A stretch of DNA of 64,000 nt from Blasia pusilla (Eukaryota; Marchantiophyta; Marchantiopsida; Blasiales): the NCBI GenBank assembly GCA_050084515.1, contig CM114273.1:22630001-22694000 (forward strand), read 5' to 3'. Below, piece after piece: positions 11,837 through 24,049 of the stretch; positions within the stretch are counted from its first letter, which is position 1; every line of letters begins with the position of its first letter. Made by a program: the position numbers and the translations under genes. The notes below the pieces were generated by a model that saw only the letters and a program-made list of their open reading frames with translations, had not been told where the DNA came from and made no database searches.

Positions 11837-13200
11837 ATAACCAAGCTCAAGTATTATTCAATAATATTAGCTTTGGGCATTAAATGTGTGTCATCACTTT
11901 TGACATATATGAATTAATAGAAGGTGAAATAGTAATATTCATGGCGTATTGAAAAAAAATATGTGGAAGTATTTTATTCATATTGACCAATAATTTTTTT
12001 CCTTATTACCTCAATTTTTAATTTACCTAAAGCATTATGCATTGTCCACATCACAATAGCCTATAAAAGGAATCTTAGATCATGTGATTTGGCCAAAATG
12101 GATGTGCGTCATAAGCCTCCATCACTTCCCACACATACTACAAATCCAACAATTGCTCAAGGGTAAGTGTCCAAGCTCTTCATCATTCTTGGGCTTGCAC
12201 ATGTTTTTTTACAATGATGTAAATCTTGTAACAAACTTCTTTTGGTGTTCTCTACCATTGTGGATATTGGTTTTTAGCCTTACCTGACAAACCACCAAAT
12301 TTGATATTTTCTTGGAATCAAAAGAGCAAGGAAGATATGACCCTATTTTGGTAGCCATTCATGGCGGGCCATTGTAGTTTATCAACATCACAAGCCAAAG
12401 TGTATCAATGAAGGAGTTTGACAAAAAAATATTATCACCGTGACATATTGAAAGGAAAAACCAAATTATTGGCCAATCCTAATCACACTACTCGCAGATT
12501 TCCAACTAATGATATCTATGCTTGATGTGTCTTAGCATAGTTGTGTGATAGGTAGAGTTGTAATATATCAACGGTGTAGGCAATTGACTAGTTGTTTAAG
12601 TATGGCGGCTAGATTCCTAAGTGGTTGGATGAGATTGGCTATCATTCTGTAGCATGAAGATAGTAGTTTTTGGAGATCTCTCTATTTTGCTATTTTAGGC
12701 CATGTGACTTATTTTTGATCCAATGGTCACTAGGTAATCTATGTGGCTATTTTGGCTATTTCCAATTAAGGGTATAAAAGATGGGGAGACGACTCTCACT
12801 AGCCATATTTCTCATGTTGAGCCTTTAGAGCACTCGTCCGTTTAAGGTTTAGTAGGAGTTCAAGTGTTAGAGTCTAGATTCCCTTATAGCAAATGATAGA
12901 TATGGCCTTGATGACTATATATGGATTTGAGAGAGGATTTGGTCATATGAGGCATTTCTACTTTTATTTTGATGAGTGGTCTTGACATACATATGCGAGT
13001 TTATTTTTATATGTGTAGGGATTTACTTGTGTGTTGGAAAAATCAATGATTTTTGTTGTATGGATATGAACAACAATGTAAAGTGTGTAGCAAAATTTTA
13101 TTTTGGCATGACACATAGTAATATCATGACCTCCATCAACAAATCTTCCCTCCAAGAAAAGGTGGGCTCGCCAAGCTCAGGTGTAACACTTGAACTCCAT

Positions 13201-13315
13201 CCTAGTAGATCCTTGAGGAAAGGCATACTATTAAGATCCTTGTTGATGTGCAAGGAGGGCCCCTCAAAAAGTGCACTTTTTGAGGAGTTTATTGCATATA
13301 TTCATTATCATATAT
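13201..13315 (+). repeat. Dispersed duplication, copy 1
   Basis: The copy begins TAGTAGATCCTTGAGGAAAG and is clearly related to 14,071-14,187, in the same orientation about 870 bp away. Both contain CCCTCAAAA followed by a short GTG(C/A)ACTTT segment. By eye about three quarters of positions match. No coding potential is evident. Confidence 0.65.
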
Positions 13316-14070
13316 ATTATTATTAAATTCCCTATGCAACTTATCCTTTGTACAAAAAAGCATCACATAGACATGCATCGATTTCCTCGTAGCCTAGACC
13401 TATGCTAGAGAGAACTTGACTTGGACTTGTCCGTCCCATGAAGGATATGCCAAACGCGTCCTCCACCTAGGTCCTCCGCGCAGGCTCAAGACAAGAGAAT
13501 AGGTGCAGACTTGAATTAAGGGTGCAAGGCAATGATCAAACGAGTGTGAGTGCTACAAGCCCGCGCCTAGCCGGCATAGGACCACGTCGAGCCCACACTA
13601 GCTGAGTTTGGCTCGTGACTCGGGCTTGGCGTAGGCTAGTTGAGGGCTAGAAAATGGATGGCAAGAACCGGAAACGGGATGGGTGCAGGCTTGCCAAGCC
13701 CAGGTCTACATTGCAGACAAGGTGAGCCCCGGGGCTTGGGTGCATGCCACGAGAACCTAGGCTTTGCAAGGACATGTTCATTCTACAGACGGACACAAAT
13801 TTCATGGATATGGAATTTTTCCGTGTGCAACCCTTGAGAGGACCCCCCTCTTGTAGCATATGATGTTGGAGCCATATTACTCTTAAGCAAGAGTCTGCCA
13901 TATAGTAGAAAAAAATGCATCCATGCAGGAATTCAAAACGAGTTGAGGAGAGGAGAGAGATTGTACTAAGCTAATTGACATGTGTGTGCAAATATATGAA
14001 AATCATGGCCTCAATTTACAGGTTATTCTCCTTAAAAATGTCACGATCAAAAGCCTCGGGATCTCAATGT

Positions 14071-14187
14071 CCAAGTAGATCCTTGAGGAAAGCCATAGTG
14101 TCAAGGTCCTCGTTGATGGATGAGGAGGTTCCCTCAAAAGGTGAACTTTCCAAAGAGTCTACTAGATATTTGCATGATCATTCATAT
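14071..14187 (+). repeat. Dispersed duplication, copy 2
   Basis: This is the second copy of the segment at 13,201-13,315 (AAGTAGATCCTTGAGGAAAG start). The flanks of the two copies are not obviously related, so each copy may be part of a small unrecognised mobile element. Confidence 0.65.
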
Positions 14188-17089
14188 CCTTATGATTGTT
14201 CCTATTAGTATGTGGGGTTGACATAAGGGAAGAGTACTACGTAGTCATTAGCGTCACAATCATCCGACTCTAAAATTTGATCCAAGAAAAAAAAATCCTA
14301 GACTAGTGTGGGAGCCTATATTGGACACCTTCATATTAATCCATCCCAAAGCCTATACCTTAGTGGGGTTACCTATTGGTATAATGATTGGGAATATAAT
14401 AAGCTCGAGGAAAAACTTCATTGTGATGTCATGGGGGTCTCGAAAGTCAAGGATCATGGTTAAATCTTCCCAACCTACTCCAAAAACAAGGTCAATTAAA
14501 AACTAAGTTCCTACAAAGAGAAACTCATACCCTAATGCATGCTACACAATGACTTATAGTGGTATTGCTAGTCTATACATGGATAGGGAGTCCATCATAC
14601 CATCCATGCTCTTCAAATATCCTCTTCTCTTGGCATAATTGATTCGTGCATTTGACTTATGTGCAATAGATGAGAATGTGGGCTAGATTCTTTTCGCAAT
14701 ACCTTTCATTCTTAGAAGTCTAAGCCCACCGTTTGTGACTTGTAAGGCCCTTGCTCAAACTCTTTGATCTAAGAACATCTCAATGTTGGGTTATCATGAA
14801 GATAGAGCTAGTTGTGGCTCAAGTGGTCTACATAAGAAATTTGGAGCACATTTCCCTCATGCCATGATTTTTCCTTGAGAGAATGGAAAGAAGAGGAGTA
14901 AAAACATAATAGAAGCAAAAAATGGACTATTTTCCCAAACTTAGTACTTTATAGGTATGTAGGATACAAAAATAGATTGAGTGTAGATGTCATGCCACTT
15001 TCTAAAACTACAAAAGAAAAATTCCACAACCAAAGTTTTCTTTTTTCTAATTGTTAAAGGTCCTTAGATAATTGCAAACTAACTTTTACGGGCTCTAGAT
15101 AACCGTGCTTGTTTAGATGTAGCCTAATTTGATGTCAATTGAGATTAAGCCATATGGTTCAACAAAGATATGAATCCACAAACCAAATGTAATACAACGT
15201 CATGGTGTTAAATCCTAGAGAGGGTATTCAAAGAGGTCAATATTAGGCACGCAATTGGGCTATACAAATTACACTCTTGGATATACAAATTTGTATAGCT
15301 CAATTGCTTGCATCCATAGTCCAAGGCATGCACCATTTTGGTGACGCTAGCAAGATATGGTTCAAAGATGCATTTATGAGTATATTGTGTATATGTCTAT
15401 ATTATATATATTGTGCATCTTTGAGTAAATAGAGTGTCATAATCCATAGTAAATATTGGTGTACTATCTGACATGCTATTCTATTATGTGAAAACTCACC
15501 CGATACAAAGAGAATCCACCACTTAGCACATGCATGATGTACATAAACTTGTATGAACAAGAGAGCATGTATTTGCAGTGATGGACAAGATTCTTGAGAC
15601 ATTGGTACTTGAGAAAATATATAATATCTTTTATAATATATTCTACTTTCAAAGAATATTGTGGAATATTTTTGGCACATAGTAGTGATTACATATCTCC
15701 TTCGTCTTGCAAAGGAATTTGTTCCATCCGGATACTACTATCATTGTAGAGGAGGTAGTCTTTCCAATCAACCACCCAACCCATGAAGACGGAACATCAT
15801 GCAACACTTGATGCTTTAGCTCCATGGATGATGTGCCTTTGCTATGAAACTTGTAATATGAGAAGTCACATGACCAGATGACATATGAGGATCTAAACAA
15901 GGATGATCGATGATCTCAAAAATTGAAGGTCCATACCATCCACCCTCAACATAGGAGTTGCGTTACAGAAACCTTTCACTTCCACAATTTTGATTGCCAC
16001 TGAGTGAATCTATGTCACTTTGTCAATATGGTCACGTATTAGGTCGTGTGCAACTATAGTCGTAGTAAAAAATCGTATCTCTTGGAATGCGTAAAGGGGC
16101 CTTTGGTGGCCAAGACACAAGCTTGGTCATAAATTTTACACTACTAATATCAAGGTAGAAATAGCATGGAGTACTCCAAGCAATGATCCTTGCATTTAGA
16201 GGATCAAGACAAGGTTGCACCAAAAAAAAGTCCATGGTTGTGGAGGCCTAGCATCCCACGGCCCTAGGTTTACCTTGCTTGCAATGTAGACCCGGGCTAG
16301 GCCACCTCACACCCAGTCTACCAACTTATCGCTAATTCTTGCCACCCTTCTTGTGGCTTGCATCGAGCTTGCCCGTGGCCCACACCTAGCCATGCTAGCC
16401 TACTTGGACCATACCAACTCGCTCTAAGCCCGCCCAAGGCCCATTTAGGGCCCACGTACAGCGATGCTTATGGCTAGGCATGTAGGGCCCATACTAGGCG
16501 GGCTCAAGACCTGCGACTAGCCTGCGTAGGTGGAAATTTTCTCAATAGTTGATACGTATTTTTTGAGAGAAGGGAAAAAATTCAGACAACTATTGCAAAT
16601 AAGGGCCAATAGAGGCCTTGCGCGGGCTTAAGGTGAGGGCTCATAGCCCACATATGCAATCAATCCTTTTTTTATCCCTTAATCTAAGCTTTCCTCAGTT
16701 CCCATGGTTGCACGAGAACGTACATGCTCGTCCATTGGACAAACATGCCCAACGTGTCCCCTACTTGGATATTTTCAATATCCAAGTGGCCCGCATGGGC
16801 TGAGGACGTGGGAACGGATGTGGGCCCAGATTGCAAATGGCTACCAAACATTGACCCACCCTATGTTTGCATTGGCCTACATATGCTTTGCAATCAGGTC
16901 CGCACTAGGCCTACAAGGCAAGCTTCGTCGTGGGCCTAATATGGCCCAATGTATGCTTAGTAAAGGATGTGATGGTATGGAGTAAAAAATAGGCGATTTG
17001 TCTATAGATGAATCTATTTATATGCATTGCATACCTAATAGTTATAAAACATCTGGTTGTAGGTATGTAGTACATACAAATAGATTCAA

Positions 17090-17260
17090 CTGTAGAAAAA
17101 TTGATGCCCTAATCCTAACCTTAAATATTCAAGATGCCCTAACCCTAACCTTAATTAGTGTCTCTAGTCTTTAGTTAAGCTAATTATAATTTATGAGCTA
17201 ATCTTGATTAAATTGACCTACAATATGTGAATGAGCTCAACTACAAATCAATTTTCATCA
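17090..17260 (-). repeat. Partial 3' LTR of copia C
   Basis: The segment keeps the LTR end ATCAATTTTCATCA and the CCCTAACCTTAA segment shared with LTRs A and B. It is followed at 17,261 by a degraded polypurine tract (CTCCCTTGCAAGCT on the plus strand). The outer end of the LTR is not recognisable, so the left boundary is approximate. Confidence 0.6.
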
Positions 17261-18423
17261 CTCCCTTGCAAGCTGATATCGATATCTCTTACACCTAAAT
17301 CATTTCAGAACATCTAAAACTTATCTCTAGGCAATGCCTTTAAAAAGATATCAACAATTTTTTGATTTGTACCTATTTCTAGAAGATTAATCTCTCATGC
17401 AAGAAAGCACTTTGCCATTTTTCCTTCCCAAGCAACATATGTGAATCCCTGCTATTCTAAATTCATAGAAGTTAGAGCTCAGTTCAATTTAAGAGAGGTT
17501 TAAATTGAATAGAGAACTTCAGATATTGTATAATTCTCTTCATAACATATGCATCAAGATGAAAATTTTGAGGTCCTTGCATTAACTTACTCACCAAACC
17601 ATTTAGACCAATTGCATAACTCAAGTGTAGCTTGGTAATAGATTGATAAAATAAACTTTGTACCATATGTGTAGATGTGTTGGAATCTACTACTAGTCAA
17701 ACTCATCCATTCTTAACTTTACACTTTAGTCTAATGATGTAGAGACTAGCTTATAAGCTATCATATCATCTTTTGGAAGCATATTTTTACAGTAATAATC
17801 CAATGATGTCACTAGCTTTAATAAACTAAAAACTAAGGAAGTAATTGTGCTCTCCCAAGTCCTTCATATTAAATTCTTCCTACAACTTTTTCTTGACTTC
17901 ATGCATCATATCCTCATTAGTTGGAGTAATAAAGAGATCATCAACATAAAACACAATTATAACCCTATGGTTGTAGAGTCCATCCTCTACTTTATCTAGC
18001 TTCATCCCAAAGCACTCCCAACCTTGAGCTTTCCAAGAAAAACATTTAGATTGAGTCCCAAAGACTAACTCGGTTGCACGTTTCGTAGGTAGTCGAGAAG
18101 CTGCGAAGCGCTAATTGGGTCAATTCTCCCCAAGTGTTTACCATCTCCCTAAGAAACCTCCTCCCCAAGCCTTGACTAATCTCCCCAATTTTCTCGCGTA
18201 AATTTGAGCGTGTTGGTTAATTCTTCAAGGTACGTCCCTTAGCTCAAATATGAAACATGACCAAACACACATCATAGTTAGTTCTACTTCAAGGGCTTGA
18301 GTGGATAGAGAAGGAGATTTCACCCTCCTATAGGCATTTGTAGGGTCCTTTGGGGAAACCCCACCATTCCCATTGTCCTTCTCAGACCATTGATTTTGTC
18401 CCTCAATCTAAACGTGGTTTATC

Positions 18424-18957
18424 ATCCATGGATCGACGTTTGACTAGTTATCTATCAAGATGGCTAGGTGGAGGCTTCTTGCATCTTATCCAACTCTCAG
18501 CTCTCCAAATGCATCTGGGATCTTGGACCCAAATTTCATGTGTCTCATGGTTGGCGCCTATCTTTACTACTCATTTGGCATCTTATGGTTGTACTACCAC
18601 CCTTTGCGTTTCACAACTAGTCTCGTGGCGTCTCGCGCATCTTAACTACCCACATGTTGCTTGCTTCTCACCCTTGACTTGGCACTTGGCTCCAAGGTCT
18701 CAAAACTTGCTTGCCTTGCTTTTTTCTTGGCAAGGAGCTACTTCTCTTTCTCACCTAAGGCTAATCACAAGACATGTGCATGTCTCGTCTAGCATTAGTC
18801 TCGCGGCTTGTTGTGCCGCCCTTTCCAATCTTGTGACTAGCTAGTCTAAGTGTCAACTTTGGTGGATCACACCAAGATCTTTCCTACTTGAACTTGTGAT
18901 CATGACCAAATTCTTAGGCCCCTGCCAGCATGGGCGCCACAGACTTTGCTATTCACA
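18424..18957 (-). repeat. Putative 3' LTR of the gypsy remnant
   Basis: This is the direct repeat partner of 19,990-20,500. Shared landmarks are ATCAAGATGGCT, CTTTGCGTTTC, TCTCGTGGCGTCTCG, CACAAGACATGTGCA and AGCATGGGCGCC. The copies are considerably diverged, with small indels. The LTR assignment rests only on the duplicated arrangement around a gypsy fragment. Confidence 0.55.
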
Positions 18958-19419
18958 TCGCTCCCCCAATTAGTTGAGTTGACATCCTCATCGACTTGAG
19001 TTACGTCCCCTCCCCCCCTTTCCTCCCTAAATACACCATAGGTAGTCCTTGGGTTATGGTATTTTCCTTCACTAGACACCCAAGTCTACGCCAATCTAAT
19101 ATAACCCTACGTGTCGGGTCATACTAAGTATAAGATATTTAGATCCCAATTTTGGTAGCAAATTGTGTCAAGCGCAACCACCTAATCTCATGATGCCACA
19201 ACACATACAAGTCATGCTTCATCCACAAGCAGGTGCATCCTAATGAAAAAATTCAAAACTCATTCCTTATTTAAGAAAATTTTTGGACACTGTCTTAAAT
19301 TCTTGGAATTTCCAAGTTTTTTCATACCATTAATATCATGGTGCAAAGCAAAATACGGCAAATGGAAATTCTAAAAATTGGGCCGCTGCCCTAAAGCTAT
19401 GTGCCAAACTCTTGTCTCA

Positions 19420-19950
19420 GCATTTAATTGTGATTATCTACTCTAAATTCCTCTATAAGTTCCCAAACATGAGTCACGTAACTTTCTGGTTCATCTGTTC
19501 TTTTGCATAAATCATAATCTTTCCATACCACTAAAAACTTGTTAACTAATCTCCTTCCTCTCTTTACTCTACGCTCATCGAATATAGTCTTGACTTTGAA
19601 CTCCTATTGGTCTTTGACTATGATTGGATTAGGTCGCAATAGTCTTGCCCAAGAGGGATATTGATAATCCACAAATGCCTTTAGTTCAATAGCATGGAAT
19701 ACCTCATGATTTTGCCTCATCTCCAATGGAAATCTCAACTGATACGATACCTCTTATCTTTCCAAGTATCTTGAAGAGTCCCAAATATCTTGGTGCCATC
19801 TAAGGCCCATCTTCCCAAAGATACTTGAAGGTAATTGGTGGGACCTTAGTCTTATGCGGACAAGATCCCCAACTTCAAAGCTCACATCTTGCCTATGAAT
19901 ATCAATTTGGCCCTTGTAGCAATATCGAGAGTGTTTTAACAATGCGGAAG
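19420..19950 (-). pseudogene. Gypsy integrase C-terminus and chromodomain fragment
   Basis: The minus-strand frame 19,942-19,754 contains FEVGDLVRIRLRSHQL, the conserved entry to the C-terminal module of Ty3/gypsy integrases (usually VGDLVLVRLRPHR). Downstream, after a stop, a chromodomain-like stretch follows: IFDERRVKRGRR, then FLVVWKDYD, then ESYVTHVWELIEEF. It would normally guide integration to chromatin. The reading frame is interrupted and the upstream polyprotein is absent. Family assignment is fairly secure; function is lost. Confidence 0.7.
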
Positions 19951-19989
19951 CCTCTCTCTAGTCCAGCAATCACTTTGCCAAAAGCTTTT

Positions 19990-20500
19990 TTGCACCAACA
20001 TTTGACTCGTTATCCATCAAGATGGCTTGGCGGATGCCTCCTACTTCTTATGCAACTCTCAGATCCCCAAACATATCTTGGAGCTTCAACTGGCATTTCA
20101 TCTGTCTCATGGCTAGCACCCATCTTGAATCCCCATTTAGCACCTTATAGTTGTCTTACCGTCCTTTGCGTTTCGTGACTTGTCTCGTGGCGTCTCGCCC
20201 ATCTTGACTCACCCTTGACTTAGTACTTGGTTCAAAGGTCTCAAACCTTATTTTCCTTGCCTTTTTCTCAATAAGTAATTATGCCCCTTTCTCACCTAAG
20301 GCTAGTCACAAGACATGTGCACGTCTTGACTAACATTAGTCCTTTAGCTGGTTTCACTATCCTTCCTAGTCTCATGATCTAGCTAGTCTAGGTTTCAACT
20401 TTGGTGAGTCATACCAATGTCGTTTCTTCTTGGATCCATGATCGTGACTTATTTCTTGGGTCCTCACTAGCATGGGCGCCTTGGACTTAGCTATTCCCGA
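19990..20500 (-). repeat. Putative 5' LTR of the gypsy remnant
   Basis: This is the second copy of the repeat at 18,424-18,957. It begins near TTTGACTCGTTATCCATC and ends near GGGCGCCTTGGACTTAGC. It lies directly next to the integrase fragment with no PBS, gag or RT between, so the interior must have been deleted. Confidence 0.55.
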
Positions 20501-21960
20501 CGCATATGACCTTATTTCTCAAGACATGTAGTGAGAAAAAAAAAAACATGATTCATAATTCCAAGATTTTTTAAGATATATGTAATCTTGCCAAACCAAG
20601 TTCTTGAAGCTTGCTTGAGTCCGTAAAACACTTCATTTAGCCTTTACATGTAAATGGGAACTCTAGATATTCATATCCAAATGGTTTAATCATGCAAATT
20701 TCAATTCAAGAATGCATTCTTGATATCCATTGGATGTAATATCTATTCCTTACTCACAACAACTAAACTTATGTTCAGATCTTTTCCATCTAGACAATAG
20801 AGCTAAATGTTTGCTTATAGTTAATACAAGATTGTTATGCATAGCTTTGGTTATAAGTTAGTTTTGTATCTATCATTATATCATTTTGATTGTATTAGAC
20901 CTTATGAACTTGTATATAGCCAATTGCTTCCTTAACAAAAGTATATCAACCAACTCCTAAATTCATTGATGTTTTAGTGTAGAAAGTTCTTCTTCCATAG
21001 CTTTAATCTACCCCACCTTACATGCAACTTCTTCGAAAGAACTTGGTTTATATTTAGAATAGTCATATTCTCTACCTCAAAAAATACACAAAGAAATTAA
21101 ATAGGTTCTATTGGTATATATCACCAAAGTAATGTTTCAAAATCAACATCACGACCCATGATAATATGCTTAGATGATGGAATATAACAATTCTATACCT
21201 TGGTTGTATCAATATAGCTAATAATATATCCATTTTAAATTTATGATCTAGCTTCCAAATAGCTTCCAAATATTACTATGAATCAACTCCCATATTATTT
21301 AATTTATTTTGGATGCTTGGTCTTTCGAGATGAAAATCCAATTCATTTGTCAAATTAACAAGCATGATATAACTCTAAAGAAGTATGATTGGAAAACTTA
21401 AGGAGGTTATTTCTTGAGTAAGATTATCAACGACTTCATAATCTTTGAAGATTCATATTCCCAACTCTTTTATGCCGTATATTGAGATCTAGGACTTATT
21501 TTCCAATTTGAAAACCTATTATGGTTTGAATCCAAACATGTCGTTTCAACATTTTGCCACAACAAATTTCTATAGCTATCACAATCTAATCCTTCATTAT
21601 TTCAATGAATTTGCAACCATTTGCATAAAATTCTACTTTGTAGCATGTACTAATATTTTTCCTATAATAATGAAGTTTCTTGCCATGGTAGGAACATAAA
21701 GAGCATTTCCAAGAGCACAACTAGTAGTTGATGTTATAGGTAATTTACTTGTATGAGTGGTACAAAGTTATGTTCTATCTCTTGTGAACACTATTTCAAC
21801 ATTTTTCACAATGTCCATTGTAGGAAACCATTTAGTTTGGATAGTCACATAAGTTAATAACACCAATTTCAGCATTCTTGGAGAATTAAAACATTTCTGA
21901 GTTTTCAACTTTCTTGAAGTCATGCTTACAAGTAAAATAAGGACTTAAGTCTATTTAAAT

Positions 21961-22440
21961 ATGACCATATATTCAAGTTCTTTTGCAACCAATCAAGTCT
22001 CTTTTAGTCACTGACAGCCTATATAGTATGATCTTAAAGTTAAAACGTTAAGAATGATGTTGATAATGTTTATTTTGTTCGTTTCTTTGGATATCTCGGG
22101 AGAGTGAAGGCTAGCGTGTGATGTGGTTAAAGTCTTTGTACATCCGTCAGAGCAATATTTGCAATATAAAATAATTTTTTTCGTGACTTCACAGTAAAGG
22201 AGGTGGCAGATGATTGAATGCGGACTTTGCCAAGGTTCGTGCGTTCGTCAGCCAAATCGGAGCTTAAGACCCAATTCCAACGCATTCTCAAGTAAAGAAA
22301 CAAATAATCTTGGCCTCATGGACCCTCCGCCCCAACCCCACTTCTCCCCAGCCGGCAAGAATCTGTAAAGTCTTGCTGTTGGTAGACCTACTACTTCCCG
22401 CCGAAGGAGCTGTTCTGGCTTTGGAATACATCCTATTGAC
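21961..22440. other. Unassigned spacer
   Basis: This is the transition between copia C and the dyad-rich domain. No gene, terminal repeat or promoter is recognised. The AT-rich run near 22,160-22,180 and the GC-richer stretch at 22,320-22,440 have no assignment. Confidence 0.4.
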
Positions 22441-22688
22441 ATTTCTATAGCATTTGGAACTAGTTTTCCACAAGACAGTTATTGAATGGCGTTTGGAACT
22501 CTAGTTCCAAATGAACTCGGAAGTATTTGGTTTCTACCGGTCTAGATAGCTCTGAAGTTGACAATGAAATGTGCTGGTTCGGCCCTCAGAAGCTCCCACC
22601 GAGTGCTAAGAAAAAGCAATTGGAACTCTAGTTCCAAATGAGCTCAGAACTACATTTGTTGTCGGCCTATTGGGATCCTGGGAGAATG

Positions 22689-23690
22689 CCGTTGAGAACT
22701 ATAGTTCCAATCAAGGATGGGGATTTCCCCTTATCGGACATCTTCTATGGTCGGAATTGGATCTTAGGATCCAATTTAACTCAGACTAAGTTTGGCTCCA
22801 AATGACATTAAGCGGTCGCGGCAGTTTAGGACACTATCAGAACTAGGGTTTTGATCCTACACTTGTTGCCGACCTTTTGGGATGTAAGGAGTACGTCATT
22901 AAGACCCACACTTCGAATTGAAAATTGGGGTTAAATATTACCGGACTCCTTGTGGGGCAGGAATTGGATCTTTGGTTCCAATTGGACAAACAGAACTTAC
23001 GTTCTAATTCTACATTTGTTTTCGACTTATTGGGATGCAAGCAACAGGCAATTCGAAACTACAGTTCCAATCGAGGATGGGGATTTCCCTTTATCGAACC
23101 CCTTCTACGGCGGGAATTGGATCTTAGGATCCAATTGGACTCAGACTAAGTTTGGCTCCAAATGATCTTCAGTGGGCGCGGTAGTCTGGGACACAATCAG
23201 AACTAAGGTTCTGATTCTCCAATGTCCGCCGACCTGTTGGGATATAAGGAGCAGGCCATTCGGAACTACAGTTCCAATGGAGGATGGGGATTTTCTTTTA
23301 CCGGATGCCTTATACAGCCGAAATTGTGTCTTAGTATCCAATTGGATTGAGTCCAAGTTTGGCTCCAAATGACTTTCAAAGGGCGTGACAGTTTAGGACA
23401 CAATGAGAACTAAGGTTCTGATTCTACACTTGTTTTCGACCTATTGGAATGTAAGGAGCAAGACGTTCGGAACTATAGTTCCAATTGAGGATGGGGATTT
23501 CCCTTTATCGTGCGCCTTCTGTGGCAGGAATTGGATCTTAGGATCCAATTGGACAAAGTCCAAGTTTGGCTCCAAATGACTTTCAACAAGCGCGGCAGTT
23601 TGGGACACAATCAGAACCAAAGTTTGATTCTAAAATTGTTCTCAAAGAAGGGATCTCAGGAGCAATCTTATTGGAACTACTATTCCAATT
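22689..23690. repeat. 207-bp tandem satellite, about five units, with built-in dyads
   Basis: The core GGATGGGGATTT (or its decayed form) recurs at about 22,715, 22,921, 23,075, 23,282 and 23,489. The spacings of 206, 154, 207 and 207 bp give a 207-bp period with one shortened unit. Each complete unit holds three dyads: GGAACTAnAGTTCC, AATTGGATCTTAGGATCC and CAGAACTAAGGTTCTG. Related dyads extend the array leftwards (22,493-22,510 and 22,620-22,637) and rightwards (about 23,815). The short plus-strand frames inside repeat with the unit and are not genes. Confidence 0.85.
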
Positions 23691-24049
23691 GATCCAGACG
23701 ATGGCAACGTTGAGGATGCAAGCTCTACAATAAGAAACTGGACACACATGTCACATAACAAGTCCATTGCACGATCATTAGATGACAGTAAATATGCTCA
23801 TTGAATAGATAAGATTTGGAACTCAAGTTCCAATTCGGGATGATTGAAAAATATCCTCGAATATCACATGGCTTCATAATCTTTAGCTTCCACTTTCAGC
23901 AATATGTTACAGTTCTCGTAATCTTAGCTTCCGTTCTCTACAATAGGTTACAATTCCTGCTGTACATGACTACAAATATCTAATACCAGAGAATTTACAA
24001 TTGGTGATAATACATTTCTAATTAGAGAAGATTCTCATCCGTTGCTATA

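Larger units (their letters stand above)
11842..17085. other. Intergenic DNA with dispersed GC-rich and AT-rich repeats
   Basis: No gene is supported; frames at 12,084, 12,976, 13,640, 13,975, 15,402 and 16,618-16,985 show no motif. GC-richer islands at 13,440-13,800 and 16,250-16,970 are full of variations on GGCCCAnnnTnGGC and CTAGCC. They resemble the DNA at 43,200-43,400, which suggests one dispersed repeat family. A duplicated segment is listed separately. Confidence 0.5.
17985..20530 (-). mobile_element. Ty3/gypsy remnant nested in copia C
   Basis: Copia C RT sequence stops at about 17,985 and resumes at about 20,530, so this block was inserted into it. The block contains two direct repeats (18,424-18,957 and 19,990-20,500) that flank a fragment of a gypsy polyprotein end, in minus orientation. 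The pattern fits an LTR-gypsy element that lost most of its interior. The exact ends and target duplication were not resolved, and 17,985-18,423 remains unassigned. Confidence 0.6.
17090..21960 (-). mobile_element. Copia C, old and partly deleted, with a nested insertion
   Basis: The two outer pieces (17,090-17,985 and 20,530-21,960) align with copia A in the same order and orientation: 3' LTR end, PPT-like tract, RNase H/RT remnants, then RT N-terminus, integrase and protease remnants. Compared with A, most of RNase H, the central integrase core, and the gag plus 5' LTR end are missing. No frame longer than about 60 codons survives. Foreign DNA at about 17,985-20,530 interrupts the RT region. 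It is more diverged than A and B and therefore probably the oldest member of the group here. Confidence 0.75.

Noticed and set aside
18350-18844. Plus-strand open frame of 164 codons
   Set aside because: The frame is part of a direct repeat that also occurs at 19,990-20,500, where it is shorter. It is antisense LTR sequence of the gypsy remnant.
22925-23372. Several 60-75-codon frames in the satellite
   Set aside because: They repeat with the 207-bp unit on both strands and shift frame between units because 206-bp and shortened units occur.
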